Shown here: one piece after another, positions 40,990-53,645 of the stretch
Numbering within the stretch: position 1 is the first letter of the stretch
Layout of the letters: the number at the start of each line of letters is the position of its first letter
Assembly: GCA_024663395.1 (NCBI GenBank)
Contig: JANFAH010000015.1
Location: forward strand, 868,001 to 932,000
Reading direction: 5' to 3'
From: Pisolithus tinctorius
Lineage: Eukaryota; Basidiomycota; Agaricomycetes; Boletales; Pisolithaceae
Length of the DNA stretch: 64,000 bases
Position numbers and translations under genes: made by a program
The notes under the pieces: generated by a model
Told to the model about the DNA's origin: nothing
Databases searched by the model: none
The model's input: only the letters and a program-made list of their open reading frames with translations

Positions 40990-42370
40990 TCAATGACTTG
41001 TTAGTAGTGTGCATAAATAACGATGTGACTTACAAAGAGTGGCAATTAAATCATTGACATCATCCTCCCCACATTGAAAGCTCCCTCCCTCCGACATGCA
41101 ATCCATACTGTATGGAATGAGCATAGTTGCTCCCATAACGATGTTATGGAGCACAGCATTGTCATGCTTAGCGATGGCTATAGCATATTGCCTGGTGCAG
41201 GGGCCACAATTCTGCTCGGAGAATGCTGAAACAGCCAACAACTCCTTCCCAGTTGCCTTGTTCACCTTGAGTGGGATCTTGATAGCTGCCTTTCTGAAGG
41301 ATGTGTGCTTAGCGTCAATTTGCAGTTCGCCAGTTTTGAACAGGGAAAGAGTACGGTTCATCCATGCAGTGGGTTGGTGCAGGCATCTTTCCCTGATTGA
41401 AGATGTTGAACATGACTGATCCTACTTGATAATGTAGCATGTACCTGGTATGCTAGGCTTGTATTGGATTTGACAGCAGTAGTAGCTCTGCTTGTCAAAG
41501 AAGGGATGGAAGTTGGTAGTCTGTTGGATTGTGGCATCAGCCCAGTTGGGATGTCCTTGACCCAATGATGGACCTGGCAGTCCAAGTTGGTGTTTGGGTC
41601 GTCTGGGGTACTGAGAGCATTCCAGGTGAGGTTCAGCCAAAACAAAGTTGACTCAGTAAGTAGCAGCATCTGGCATCAAACAGTTGAAAATAAGAACATA
41701 TGTCTGCTGGGAGGTTTCATTGGATCCACATGTCGATGCCACATTTGCCAGCAGATCAAGGTCGGCGACTGCACCTTGCCTTCTCAGCATGTGGCTAGCT
41801 GTTCTCCCACTCTGTGACTTGTTGCTTGTATAGTCCACAATAGCAGGAGCAGTTACCTGGTGAGTGTCGACTTCTATATCAGCAACTTCAACTGATATGT
41901 TATCAGTGTCTGTGATTGGACAACATAACCGAAATGTCCTCACCTTCATCATGAGGTTGGATGACTATATTTCCAGGTTTTCCTTGAAGGCTGACAGGCC
42001 CCCATCTTGGTCTGACTGACTTTGCTTTAGCAGCGACCTGGATTGCCTGTCTGGTCTCCATCACAACAGGAGGGCCGATTTCCTGGCCAGGATCTCTACT
42101 GGCAGGCACCTGTCTCGGTCAGACTGGCTTCGCTTTGGCAGCACCTTGGATAACCTGCCTGACCTCCATGGCAGTTTCCATCTCCCTGACTCAGGCGTGA
42201 GCCTGCTGGATAGCAGCCGCCTGAGCATTGATAATTTCCTGTGCGCACAAGTCATCAGCCTTCTTCTGGGCTGGGGTATGCCATTGAGTCTGCACTTCGA
42301 GAACAATCCTCCCTGGATGCAGGTTGGCCTTTTCTCGTCACAGACGAATATTAGAAGAAGCTGACATAAT
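40990..42370 (-). pseudogene. Unrecognised basidiomycete pseudogene
   Basis: A minus-strand frame begins near 42370 (MSASSNIRL) and has LHPGRIVLEVQTQWHTPAQK, a charged helix (KKADDLCAQEIINAQAAAIQ) and REMETAMEV, with TGA codons where Arg would fit (HA-R-VREME, KPV-R-PRQV). Later blocks in other frames are SGRTASHMLRRQGAVADLDL, KEAAIKIPLK-like FRKAAIKIPLKVNKATGK and GPCTRQYAIAIAKHDNAVLH. The HPGRIVL...TxAQKxAD opening is common in hypothetical proteins that accompany transposons in Agaricomycetes, but I cannot assign a function. It lies upstream of and divergent from the Plavaka relic. Confidence 0.4.
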
Positions 42371-42599
42371 ACTTGTTGTGCATGGGGGGAGACAAAGGCA
42401 GCACAAGGTGAGTTTGAACCTGTTGTTTTTTATGCAAGAAGTTTTCCTTGCAAACAAATGCACTACAGGGTCTCTTTCCTTGCAAACAAACACGCAAAGT
42501 TCTGCCTAACTTAGGTTTCTGACCATTTACCGATCACACAAGGGTCCCTAAATGTGTTCGTTTACCATCAAAATGTTGCTGTGCGGAGGCAGCGCCTGA

Positions 42600-45500
42600 A
42601 GCTCTCAACAGACAAAATTCAGCGCCCTCTGTCTTCCTTGTGATGTGCCAGGCTGCAACCGTTGGTTCAAAAACTGGTCAGGGCTCACTCAGCACAAGCA
42701 CAGCCATCTGTGCCTTGACCACTTTTGAGGGTCTCACAGTTACTCCGAACAGGACCACAGTTTAAATGCCATACCCCCAGTAGCCAAACATGTTCTAGAT
42801 TATGATGATGGTCCACATGACTTCAGCTGTGGCACAACATTGGATCAGGAACTGGATGGAACGATTGCAAAATTCATTGGTCCTGGCAACAAGGTTTACC
42901 ACAATTATCATGCAGGTCTTAATGGTAAGTCTACACACACATTATCCTACCTCTACTCATACAATTTATTACAGCACAAAGGTGTGACTCCCAGGGCCAT
43001 TTTCTACCAGATGATGCTCCACTGCCGCTTTGTATACAGGGATTGCCAGATGATTGGGCTCCATACCACAATCGATTAGAATTCGAACTTGCCAAGTTTC
43101 TTTTCAAATGTGCAGAAATGCCAGCGAACCAAATTGACACGTTGCTTGAAATCTGGGCCACCTTGTTGCTCGAGTTAGGTGGCAATCCACTATTTGCCAA
43201 CCACACAGATCTCTATTGTGTGATAGACAGCATGTCTGTTGGCACAGTCAAGTGGGAAAACTTCAAAATCACTTACAAGCACAAGTGGGATGTACAGGAC
43301 AAACCAGATGAACAGGATGAAGTGATTGAACTGGGTGGTCAGGATGGTCAGGATGGCCAAGATGGCCAAGATGAACCTGAGGCCCCTTGGATGTTCGACA
43401 TCTATGATGTATGGTATCGAGACCCCCGTCGAGTTATCCACAACCTCCTTGGTCACACTGACTTGAAGGATCAAATGGACTTCATGCCATACTGGGAGTT
43501 CAATGCCACAAGTGATCAGAGGTGTTGGGAGGACTTTATGTTGGGCAACTGGGCCTGGGGCGAATCGGTATGTACTGGGTTTGTCTCGATGTAGGCCCTA
43601 CCAATCTTGTACTTCTAGGACAAGATTATCAGTGATAACCCATCAGCAGCCAGAGCAACATTGGTTCCCATCATCCTTGGCAGTGACAAGCCCACTGTTT
43701 CCATTGCAACTGGGCAAACGGATTACTACCCACTCTATCTTTCCATCAGAAATGTGTGCAACACCACTCATCATGCACACTGTGATGTGGTAGTGCTCAT
43801 TGGATTCCTTGCAATGCCGAAGAGTAAGAACTTCAAATTCTATTACTTTGTACCACCACTGATAGCCTGATAGCGACTAGGGAGCATGCTAATACACAAG
43901 TATTCCGTAAATTCAAGAAGCAGCTCTTTGGAGATATAGTGGTATGTGCAATATACTTGCTTCTTTTTTCATGACTGATTGAGGACAGCCATTTACAAGC
44001 AGGTTTCCATGTGCGGACATCCAGAGAATGCTTTCTCTGGACATTCTTCATCAACTCATCAAGGGTGGATTCAAAGATCACCTGGTTGACTGGGTGGAAG
44101 GGTACCTCATCCGTATTCATGGAAAGGGTGCTGCAGAAAAAATACTGGATGATATTGATCGAAGGTGTGTTGGCTGACCTCTGTTATCATGCACTGACTG
44201 ACCTCATTGATTTCCAGGATCGCAGCTGTTGCCCTGTTTACTGGGCTGCGATGTTTCCCTCAAGGCTGACACTTTAAACAATGGACCGGTGATGACTCCA
44301 AAGGCCTCATGAAGGTTCCCCAATCCTTTTTAAATGGTGTATGATGATTGACCAGTCCTCTACAGGTATATATTGCAGCCATCGAAGGCTATGTCCCAGA
44401 GGATGTCATCTGCATGTTTTGTGCCTTTCTCGAGTTTTGCTACCTCGTCTGCTGAAATGTTATCACTGAACCAATGCTTACCATGATCGAGGACACACTC
44501 ACATGCTTCCACTTGTATTGTGAAGTCTTCCAGAATGCCCAAGTAATCACTACATTTTCATTACCCTGGCAACATGCTATGAAGCATTATCCCTATCTTA
44601 TATGCCAGTTCGGCACACCGAATGGGCTCTGTTCATTGATTACTGAGTCCAAACATATCAAAGCAGTCAAGCGACCTTATCGGCATACTAACTGCTTTCA
44701 GGCTCTCGGACAGATGCTTGCAATCAACCAGAGGCTTGACAAATTTGCTGCAGCGTGTGCAGACTTCGAAAAATGTGGCATGTTGAGAGGGACTTGCCTG
44801 TCACATGTGCTTGGAACTCTAGGTGTGAGCATTTTTCTTAGACACTGTTCTTGATGCTGACTGTATTCTAGAACAATATTGTAATGAGACTCATAATGAG
44901 ACTGACCATGACATGTCAAACAATCAGGACTGCGAAGACAGTACTGATGAACCCACAGCAAGTTTCGAAGAAGATGCAGGTGATATGGACGACTCTCCTA
45001 TGTCAGACGAGGCCCATGTATCATTGGCCCAGACCTACCATATGCCTTTGCTCATAGCTTCATGCATATGAATTCTAATCTGTTGATCATAGAACATACA
45101 CATGTGAGGAATATGAGGGACCTAGCAACCAAACTCAACACACCCCAGCTCCTCAATATCTTGTGCCATTTTCTTCAATCGCAGCTTCAGCATGATGATT
45201 GCAATCTGGAAGATGTCCCCTTGGATGAATATCCCTTTTATGATGGATCTGTCTGTGTCTACAACTCTGCATCCTCAATGTTCTATGCACCCAGTGACAT
45301 GAGTGGCCTCCACGGCATGTGTCATGAACATATACGTTGTTCCCCTATGTGGAGGAATGAAGGCCCCCGTTATGACTGTGTCTTCATTGTAACTGATCCT
45401 CATGCAGAGGGCATGCTTGGGCTGGACATCGCTCATGTTCTGTGTTTTTTTTTTTTTCAAGTACCTAGGCACAGAGTATCCTTGCGTGATCATACATTGG

Positions 45501-45740
45501 TTTAGCTGTGTAGGAGATGGCCCAGACACTAACACAGGGATGTGGATAGTTCGTATGCACAATGCTCAAGACATCACTATCATCCACATCGATACCATCT
45601 ATCGCACAGCTCAACTCATCCCTATATATGTGAGCCACCAAATTGACCCAGCGAGCATCAAGCCTAATGAATCTACGACAAGTTTTATTATTATTATGTG
45701 AATAGATTTGCTGACCATCATGTGTTCGAAATTGCATCCT
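42600..45740 (+). pseudogene. Plavaka-family transposase, decayed
   Basis: Ordered blocks in plus frames: a C2H2-like CNRWFKNWSGLTQHKHSH; DDWAPYHNRLEFELAKFLFK; IDTLLEIWATLL; FANHTDLYCVIDSM; YDVWYRDPRRVIHNLL; CWEDFMLGNWAWGES; VPIILGSDKPTVSIATGQTD; YYPLYLSIRNV; LIGFLAMPK; LHQLIKGGFKDHLVDWVEGY; GTPNGLCSLITESKHIKAVK; ALGQMLAINQRLDKFAA; and the tail FYAPSDMSGLHGMCHEHIR, YDCVFIVTDPHAEGMLGLDI. These are signature stretches of Plavaka transposases, a KDZ/TET-era basidiomycete family. Some breaks look like introns (for example after GES near 43568), others are frameshifts, including one at the poly-T run near 45446. No terminal repeats were identified. Confidence 0.8.
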
Positions 45741-45749
45741 AGCTGCGAG

Positions 45750-48060
45750 TTATGGCATGTGAAGTTGTTCGACTCACTAACTCCTATTTCCTCATATGGT
45801 GTTCATTTCCTGCTCCCAGGCCTCCCCTTGCTCACCTTTGCACAGAATTCCACCTAAACCCTAATCTACAACTATTTGTGAGTGTCAGGGTATTTTTTAT
45901 GTGTATAACTAATGAAACTCTTACCAAACAGCCATGAAACACACGAGGAGAATGCAGAAATATGCCAGGATCAAGCAGTCACATAGGATGATGAGACTGA
46001 CCTCTGGAGTTGGAAGTTCAGCGGGGTCGATCGGTATGTGATATCATCTGTTAATGCATGCGATGAAAACTAACAAACGATGGGCCATGAAGAACTCAGC
46101 GACAGAGGGCATAGAGTCAGGAATGGCAGTGATGGAATCAGCATGACCCATGCTGCCACTGGAGGCCCATCTGTCCATGAGGTGACTGATGACGTTCGCC
46201 TTATGCATGCCAGAGATATAGAGTCACAGCCATTTGAAGAGGAAGCACAGCCGTCCCCCCCGCCATTTACAGTTTTTGCTGCCCCTATGGTGACCCAATT
46301 CATCATATCATTCTGCATTTCCTTGATCGTTTGGTTACTCTGGCTCAGTGTATGGTACCTGTGACATCTTGCAGGCAACTGGTTTTGACTAACAATTGTA
46401 TACCCTACAAATGTAGAACTTCTACTGCCATTGTTTCTGTTCATTGGAACCTTCAATTGTGCAGTAACTACTGTACACCCTACGAACATAGGACTGTTGC
46501 TGCCATCGTCTCCGTTCCCGATGCCCTTCTCGCCATGGACTCTGCGTTGCTTGAGCACCCCCCCACAGCCCTCGTTTTCTTCGAGAAGAACCACCCCGAA
46601 ATCACTCGAAAGGAGGAAAGATTGGCCGGAAGCGTCTTTGGACTCAGTAAGTTGCAAGTTGATGTGCTTACATGTGAGTTGGCTCACAAGCCTTTTCTTT
46701 TGAAGATGTGTGTGAGAATGGATGAGATCCCTACTTATGACACACCGTATGACACCACGGCGTATGCACCACCAGCTGGTCTGCCACCATTTGATGGTGA
46801 AGGCAATACCATACTTTCTTATACTTCTGTGATTTTACTATACTTCCTGTACTTTTCTGACTTTTTTTAACACTTCGAGTTATTTTCATTCTTTGAAATG
46901 TCCAGCGAGACTCAAAAGTCACAAAAGTCACAAAAGAAGTCTGAAATAGCACAAAATAGTGTGAATAGGATTTTGTTAATTTGCTGATGAATGGCCGCAT
47001 CATTTTTGAATTGATATGTGGGCTCGCCAATTTCATTTTCTTCCCACAGTGTAAGAATCTCATTGATGGTCAGCAGTATGCCAAAAATGCACTTGCACTC
47101 TTGTAATGTTTTCATGGAGTCCTGCAGTTCTTCCTCAGCAGCTGTAAGTTGCAGTGATTGATGAGACACTGGAATTTTGATTGTAAGTCCAGTTTGGTTT
47201 TTTTGGCTGCCAGTTTAGTGGCTCAGCCCCATTCAGTAGACTTCCCCTCTGCGAATAGAGCATCTCATACTGCATAATATCAATCCAGATCCCATGCATT
47301 AGTATTTATGCAAAAATGTGATGTTACCCCTGCATTCCACAGTGGAATCACCCAAAAGGTCATGCAAAATGAGATTTATGCATCAGTAGCAAATGCATTA
47401 TGAGAAAGTCTACTGTATGTATCAAGCTGGTTGCAATACCCAAGTGAGCCTGACGATATTACAACCTTTGAAGCAGCCTCCCTGCTGACCTTTCCATTGT
47501 GCATACAGAGTACAGGTGGCCACCCTTCTCCATCCAAATACTTATAGCCTTCATTTTCTGTGTCTGCGTTCCACAGCCAGTGGTTGGAAGAGTATTGCTT
47601 TGCAGAAACTGGAGCCTCCTAGATGTCTCCACAGCTCCAATTGTCTTTGTTGGTTGCCAGTGTTGCTCTTTCCCCAGTGTCTATTCCAAGATATTTGCCT
47701 TTTCATGCATCGTGCAACTGTCTCAATAGGGTCACTCAAAGTTAGGTGCTGTTCACCATCTGAAGTTGAAGTTTTTGACTTTGACTTCGGCAATGTAGTC
47801 ATGTGATGATTATTCCTGGACACCATTAGGCCCAGGTTTGTAAACTCTTTGTGACCACAAATTGTACCAGGCCACCAGGACCAGTCATGTGCATGGGTTT
47901 CCTTTGGGGTTGGTGCCTCTTTCTCGACGTACCATTGTGCACATTTTTTGGGAAGTACACAGTTGAGAGTGTGTGTAATAACATGGACAGTGGCATTTGC
48001 CACTTGTGTGTTGACATCACTGGGGTCAGTGACATTGGTGCAATTAGCTATGAGATTTTA
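45750..48060. other. No recognised gene; scattered short frames
   Basis: A plus frame around 46500-46870 (FEKNHPEITRKEERLAGSVF, then YAPPAGLPPFDGEGN) and a minus frame at 47551-48003 are open for 120-150 codons but match nothing that I recognise. A perfect 9-bp CAAAAGTCA repeat occurs near 46915-46935. Likely Plavaka 3-prime flank and Helitron 5-prime flank. Confidence 0.4.
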
Positions 48061-48083
48061 TGTTGAGAGTTTGCATTTGAACA

Positions 48084-49894
48084 TGCTGCTGTGCATAACA
48101 ACTTGAGTGTTGGTTCATTGTATCCAAGAGGGTTGTTGTTGGTGTGTTTGAGTAGCTCGCTTTGTGAGCTTGTCAAACAGTACCCATTTCTTACAGTGAA
48201 CAACCTGAAAGCTATTTCAGAATTTCACACTGTGGTTCTCAGTAGTGAGCTGTGGTGGGCGATGTGCATTGATGCTCTTTGCATTCATGAGTGTGATGCT
48301 ACATGTCCATCGCTACTGTACATATTTTGACAGTTAAGAACAGCATGGCAGGGGAGATGCTTTACACCTGTGCTGCAGCCAGTTATTTCAATAGAGAGCA
48401 ATAAAGTGAGACTTAGAGATATGCATAGAAATGTTGTACAGACATGCCAAGTTAAGCCAATTACAGGGGGCAGAGAGGAACCTCTCAGTTATCCTCCAAT
48501 GTGATCCTTGAGTGATAAATTCAACATCATCTGTGATTGGCAGAACACTATGTCTCCACAGCATCTTGAGGAGGGGGTTTGTGTGGTGTGTGCACAGTTG
48601 ATTCAGTGTCATGAACTTGTTGATATTGTTCCCAGCACACAAATGCTTTCTGTTTTAAGGAATCATTGGTTGCCTTATCAATGTTGACCCCAGTCATATG
48701 ATTTAGAAAAGTACCATGGTGCCATACTTTGTCCTCGAGGGATGCATTGCTTGGATGATATTGAGAAGGTGCAGATGTGTACTTCATGTCAAAAGGCTCT
48801 TACAGCAAAACTGCTGTGACAACCACAGGATGTGATAGCTAATTTTCAATATTATGCATTGAGTGAGTTGCCCCAAGATGTTCAGTGATGTATACAGACT
48901 AGTAGTGCGGTGGAACTGATGCTTGTTGATGCCTGTCATGCTATTATTGTTACTCATCATTATCAAACTAGGAGTGTTCAAGGGGGGCATGTTCCTGAAG
49001 AAGCCAGTCAGCAGTTTAACAGAGGGAATGTTGCTCTCTTGCCTCAGGATCCTTCTTCTCTGTCCAATGTCCTTCCACCAACAGCAAGTGATTTGTGGGG
49101 GGCTGTGTGTGTGGTGTTTGCAGGTGGTACCTTTTGTCCCAGCACAGATGCTTTGCACAAATTCCCACCTGTTCTTGTCAGTAAATCAAGGGTCAAGTGC
49201 ATAATTGAGTGGTTGGTTTCTAACAATGAGTGGTATTTGAAGAATGGAATCACTTTCAGTGCAGAGAACTTGGCTGCATTGGTGAATGGAAAAGGGGATA
49301 CAGGTGTTCTGCAAGGAGTTGAGATCACTCATCTTCAAGATGGCGATGAGTCAGTCCATGCTAGTGACAGTAGCGATTGGTCTGCAATCACTGCAGATCT
49401 CGTTACAGAAATGGTTGCATATATCAATGGGGATTGTTCTGAGCGGTGGTGCCAGGCTATGAAAGTGACTGTACTGGCCCATGCCTTGGATCACAAGAGG
49501 TTTCTAGTTAGTTGTACTGGTTCCAAGTTGATGAATGACAACTTGCCTGCCTTTTTGACTGCAGTGTTCCCCCACCTCAATCCTTGGGGGATCGGTGGGT
49601 TTAACCATCCTGCTTGACAACCCAAACAACACATTTCCTTCCAACATCAACTGAAAAATTTGCTGCAACAAGTGGACTTGCCCTTTGCACAAGACCCAAG
49701 TTTTCCTTTCATATGCTGGAATATTTTTCAGAAACAGGTGGCAAGTGAGAATATGGCATTCCCCATACCATCTGCATGACACCACAGCCATGTGAGTGAT
49801 ATTTGTGAGGCTGAGTCCTTCATAACATCTTTGGCTGAGAAATTGGAACAGGACCCAAGGGTGAAGGTTGAGACTGTTGGTGAGAGGAGTGCAC
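48084..49894 (+). pseudogene. Helitron protein, N-terminal half
   Basis: The frame holds LEEGVCVVCAQLIQCHELVD and CTSCQKALTAKLL (zinc-finger-like), IANFQYYALSELPQDV, THHYQTRSVQGGHVPEEASQ, FNRGNVALLPQDPSSLSNVL, PPVLVSKSRVKCIIEWLVSN, FLTAVFPHLNPWGIGGFNHP and ISFQHQLKNLLQQVDLPFAQ. These are the DUF6570-type and Helitron helicase-like N-terminal segments of basidiomycete Helitrons. Stops include TGA at expected Arg (DVQ-R-CIQ). The gene is cut at 49894 by LTR X and resumes at 61409. Intact Helitrons transpose by rolling-circle replication. Confidence 0.8.
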
Positions 49895-50388
49895 TGGCAC
49901 ACACCAAAGGTGTTTGGTGAGGTGGACATGGATACAGCTGATGAATGGAGATGAAGACCATAGCCCTCATGTGAAGAAGGACAGCCAGAAATGTTGGCAG
50001 TCATCCCTCGCACAAGAATGAGTCATCAATGCCAAAGAAAAAGAGAGGAAGTGAGTTAGGCACTGGTTAAAATTCTTAAGCACCCATGTATGGCATTCTG
50101 GTTTTTGACATATCTCCACCATTTCTGCAGATACTGAAACCATTCCCACACTCACTTGTAGTGCTCAGCCATGCATTCCTACCTTCCAAAATCTCAAAGC
50201 CTCAGAAATGCAAATGGGCACATCTGAACACCAAGTCTAGTAGTGATTTATAGCTTTGTGATGAGCATCACAAAGTGTACCATTGGACCATGTCACATTT
50301 CTGTAGCTTTGAGGGGATGCAACTGCAAGGCACATGGTGCCAATCTGATGGGGAATGCCCCACCATGTCACACCTCAATTCTGGTAGT
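49895..50388 (+). repeat. LTR X, left part (split by element B)
   Basis: Starts TGGCACACACCAAAGGTGT, matching TGTCACACACCAAAGGTGT at 62211. Together with 61092-61403 it forms one copy of about 806 bp. Flanks are GTGCA left and GTGCT right, a one-mismatch 5-bp duplication if the repeat begins at 49894. Confidence 0.65.
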
Positions 50389-51667
50389 CATAGCCCCACT
50401 GGGGAGTGAGCAATGAAATGTTTTTGATATGTTTTGGAAATCTCCACTATTTTATTTGTGCTTTTTGGGGTTTTCCCATGCATCTGGGATGTGTAATTGG
50501 CTTCCTGTTCACTCAATTTCCAATGGACTGCCCTGAAATTTTGGAGATAGATGGATGTAGACATAGGGAATCCAGTTGAGGTATTAAATATGGCATGCAC
50601 CCAGTGAGGGATGCATGGTGTGATGTTTTCTGGCTTTTTTCAATCCTTGTATAACCCAGAAACCAGAGATTTTGATTGGTTGATCTTTGGACATGATGTA
50701 GGTACTATGTAGACCGGTTCACCTACTGAAATACAGACCATTCCATCAAGGAATGAATGAGCAATAACATGATTGATGTTGTAGCACAGCCACACTCTGG
50801 AACAGCATGCATTCAGGGGCAGTTTAGTCATGTGTCAGGTTCACAGTGTCGAACAAGAGGTAATTTCAGTCACATGACATCACATGACCCATCTCTCCAG
50901 CTACCCAAGGCAACTGATCACATGACAGAACAACCATCCTGTTCCGTGACTCTCTGTCATGTGATCTCAGGTCATGGGACCATGGGCAGTGACAGTCATG
51001 TAACTGACCATCATGTGATCAGGCTAGCACCACATTTGGACCACACTGGGGCACATGACCATTACATAATCGACCATGTGATCGCTGCACATGACCTTGC
51101 ATCATGTGATCCTTTGTCATGCGACTTGACCACTACCACTCAATGCTACACTTTTCGTGGTCAATGGTAGTCAAAAATGCGCACTACCAAAGTGTAGCAT
51201 AGCCTACACTACACAACACTAATAACTACTATAGCCAGTACTGGTACTGCATTACCACCCCAGGAAGTGTAAATGGAGTGATCTCATCATAATAAATGTT
51301 GTAGCCCCTGATTGTACAATCATGACCATATGCTTATCTTATCAGAAAGTGGAATTTTGCATGAGAAAAACACAAAATACTTGGAAAAACACAATTGTTT
51401 ATGCTAAATGTCACTTCTCCACAGTTAGATGGAGATTCCCTATACCTGCTTGGAGATTCTCCCAACCCACTTGGTGATTTTCCACACTAGCATGGGGCAT
51501 AAACCAGTGATGTGGGAACAAGACTATGTGGAGTGCAGTGCACAGAATACACCATTTGCAACATGGTCCTTCAATCTGGGAATTTTTGGAGTGCAACAAG
51601 GGTGCATGCCTCCTATGGTCATGCAAATGGTCTGATAACATTTTGGTCTTGTGTTATGTGGAGGGTG

Positions 51668-52110
51668 TTGTGGGACATCTTGCCAGACAGGGGGGTGGGA
51701 TGTCCCAACTTAGCCTTAGAGGCTGCTGTGGGACATCCCACTACTGGCCAGGTGGTGGGGAGGGATGCCCAAATGTAGCCTTAGAGGTTGTTGTGGGACA
51801 TTCCACTGGTTGGCAAAGGGGAGGGTGGGATGACCCAATGTAGCCTTAGAGGCTGTTGTGGGACATCCCACTGCTTGCCAGAGGGGGGGAGGGATGTCCC
51901 AATGTAGCCTTAGAGGCTGTTGTGGGACATCCCACTGCTTGCCAGAGGGAGGGAGGGATGTCCTGATGTAGCCTTAGAGGCTATTGTGGGACATCCCACT
52001 ACTTGCCAGATGGGGGGGAGGGATGTCCCAATGTAGCTTTAGAGGCTGTTGTGGGACATCCCACTGCTTGCCAGAGGGGGGGGAGGGATGTCCCAATGTA
52101 GCCTTATGAG
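51668..52110. repeat. 65-bp tandem repeat array, copy B
   Basis: About seven units of the GGGATGTCCC...GGGACATCCC type, matching 4805-5320. Confidence 0.85.
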
Positions 52111-52119
52111 GAAAATGTG

Positions 52120-52190
52120 ACCAGTCCTAAGATTGAACCAGTGACCTCCCAGGTGTTTACCAGGTGCTGCAACCACTGAGTGATATGGTC
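52120..52190 (-). other. tRNA-like sequence 1, copy B
   Basis: Same as 5335-5407, with CTGAGTGATATGG in place of CTGAGCCATATGG. Confidence 0.45.
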
Positions 52191-52491
52191 TGGGTACTAG
52201 TGTCAGTAGCTTGGGGGCTTAGACTAGCACTGTGGGAACAAATCTCCTTGAAGTTAATGCACAGAATGCACCATCTCCAATGTGGTCCCTTCATCTGGCC
52301 ACTTTTAGAGTGCAAAAACAGTGCACACCCCCTAGGGTCATGCAAATGGTCTGATTGCCTTTTAACCTTGTGTCATGTGATGGATCAGGATTTACTGCTG
52401 TGTTTCCAGGAGGCCTACTATCAGTCACCTTGTGTCCATGTAACTCACATGATCTGGACTTACTAAGGATTCTGCATGACCCTTTGTACTG

Positions 52492-53608
52492 TGTTATGCT
52501 CGACTGAAGTCAAGATGTAGGGAGAGCTCAAATGCAGTCTATTGGTTTCTACTGAGCAACAGCTGCAGTAACCTTTGTAAATGACAAAGGATTTGGTCAA
52601 TGCCAGTAAGAGTGGTCTGGTGTAAGGAATCCACATCCCTTGGATGTGTAAACCCCTATCATTGGCCATTCTGCAACTATCATTACATTCCCGGACCACC
52701 TGCATCCACCATTGTTCGTGCACTACCTTTCCACACCCTTGCTCCCTCTTGCGCAATGCCATACCTGCAGCCACTGTGCTTCAGCCACTTCCCTTCCTTC
52801 GGACTCTTTCTTTTAGCATGGTCTCTGTTCCCATTTTGTTAGTAGTATATCCTTGGCCTCTGTTCCAGCCTGTCCTGTCTTATGTGTACACACTGTCATG
52901 TGGTTTTCCCTTACTCATACTCTGTCCCACTTAGGTTCTGGGTTTGCCTGGACTATAAAGCTCTGTACTTAGGTACAGAATGATACCTTTTGGCACTCAG
53001 AAGGTCACCATGAGTTTCTTTTCCACTTCATCTACACTGCATGTCTCACATACCACCACACATGAACTACGTATACTGCTCGCACCACTTGCATTGCCAG
53101 TACTATTCCATGGACCATGCCACACACATCACGAATCACTACTGCTACAAAGCACTGGGTCTCACCTTCTAGTCTTGGCAGTCCAGAATCCCTTGGGATG
53201 AGCTATTTGTTCCCTTCATTTTTATTGTTGTTATCTAAGTCATCTAGTTCATATTATACAGCTACTTGGACTTTTCCTACACCAGGTTAGGGACACTGAG
53301 GGTGAAGTTCTGAGGAATGCTGCATATGATTGAGCAGCTCAAGTCTGGGGTTCCAGGACTTGGGCTGGCAAGCTAAATACTACAAAGAGACAGACCATGA
53401 GGTGTCTGCATGTAATGAGCTAACTATGTTATTGGTTGAACAATGGCAACACATGTCTAAAGCATGTAACGAGCTAGTAACATTAGTAGTGGAAATAGGG
53501 AGCTGTCAGATCAGAGAGAAGATGGCTTCAAAAAGGAAAGAGTAGTCCATCAGATTGAACACAAGGTAAATGTACTGTGAAAAGAGAAAACAGGGGTGAA
53601 ATGTAACA
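52492..53608 (-). repeat. Chromovirus LTR (3-prime for the genes), enlarged by a solo LTR
   Basis: Matches 59547-59998 once 52621-53281 is removed; both are then about 450 bp. TG...CA ends. Confidence 0.88.
52621..53281 (+). repeat. Solo LTR Y inside the chromovirus LTR
   Basis: About 661 bp, TGTAAGGA to TCCTACA with inverted ends, absent from the sister LTR at the corresponding GGTCTGGGTTAGGG site. CTATAAAG at 52952 resembles a TATA element. Flanks TCTGG and CCAGG match in three of five bases. A related fragment lies inverted at 61836-62207. Confidence 0.75.
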
Positions 53609-53645
53609 TTACCCCCTTTCTAAGCATTGAAGTCCCTGACTTCAA

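Noticed and set aside
47551..48003. 150-codon minus-strand frame as a gene
   Set aside because: No recognised domain; lies in the decayed flank just upstream of the Helitron gene, so chance openness is more likely.
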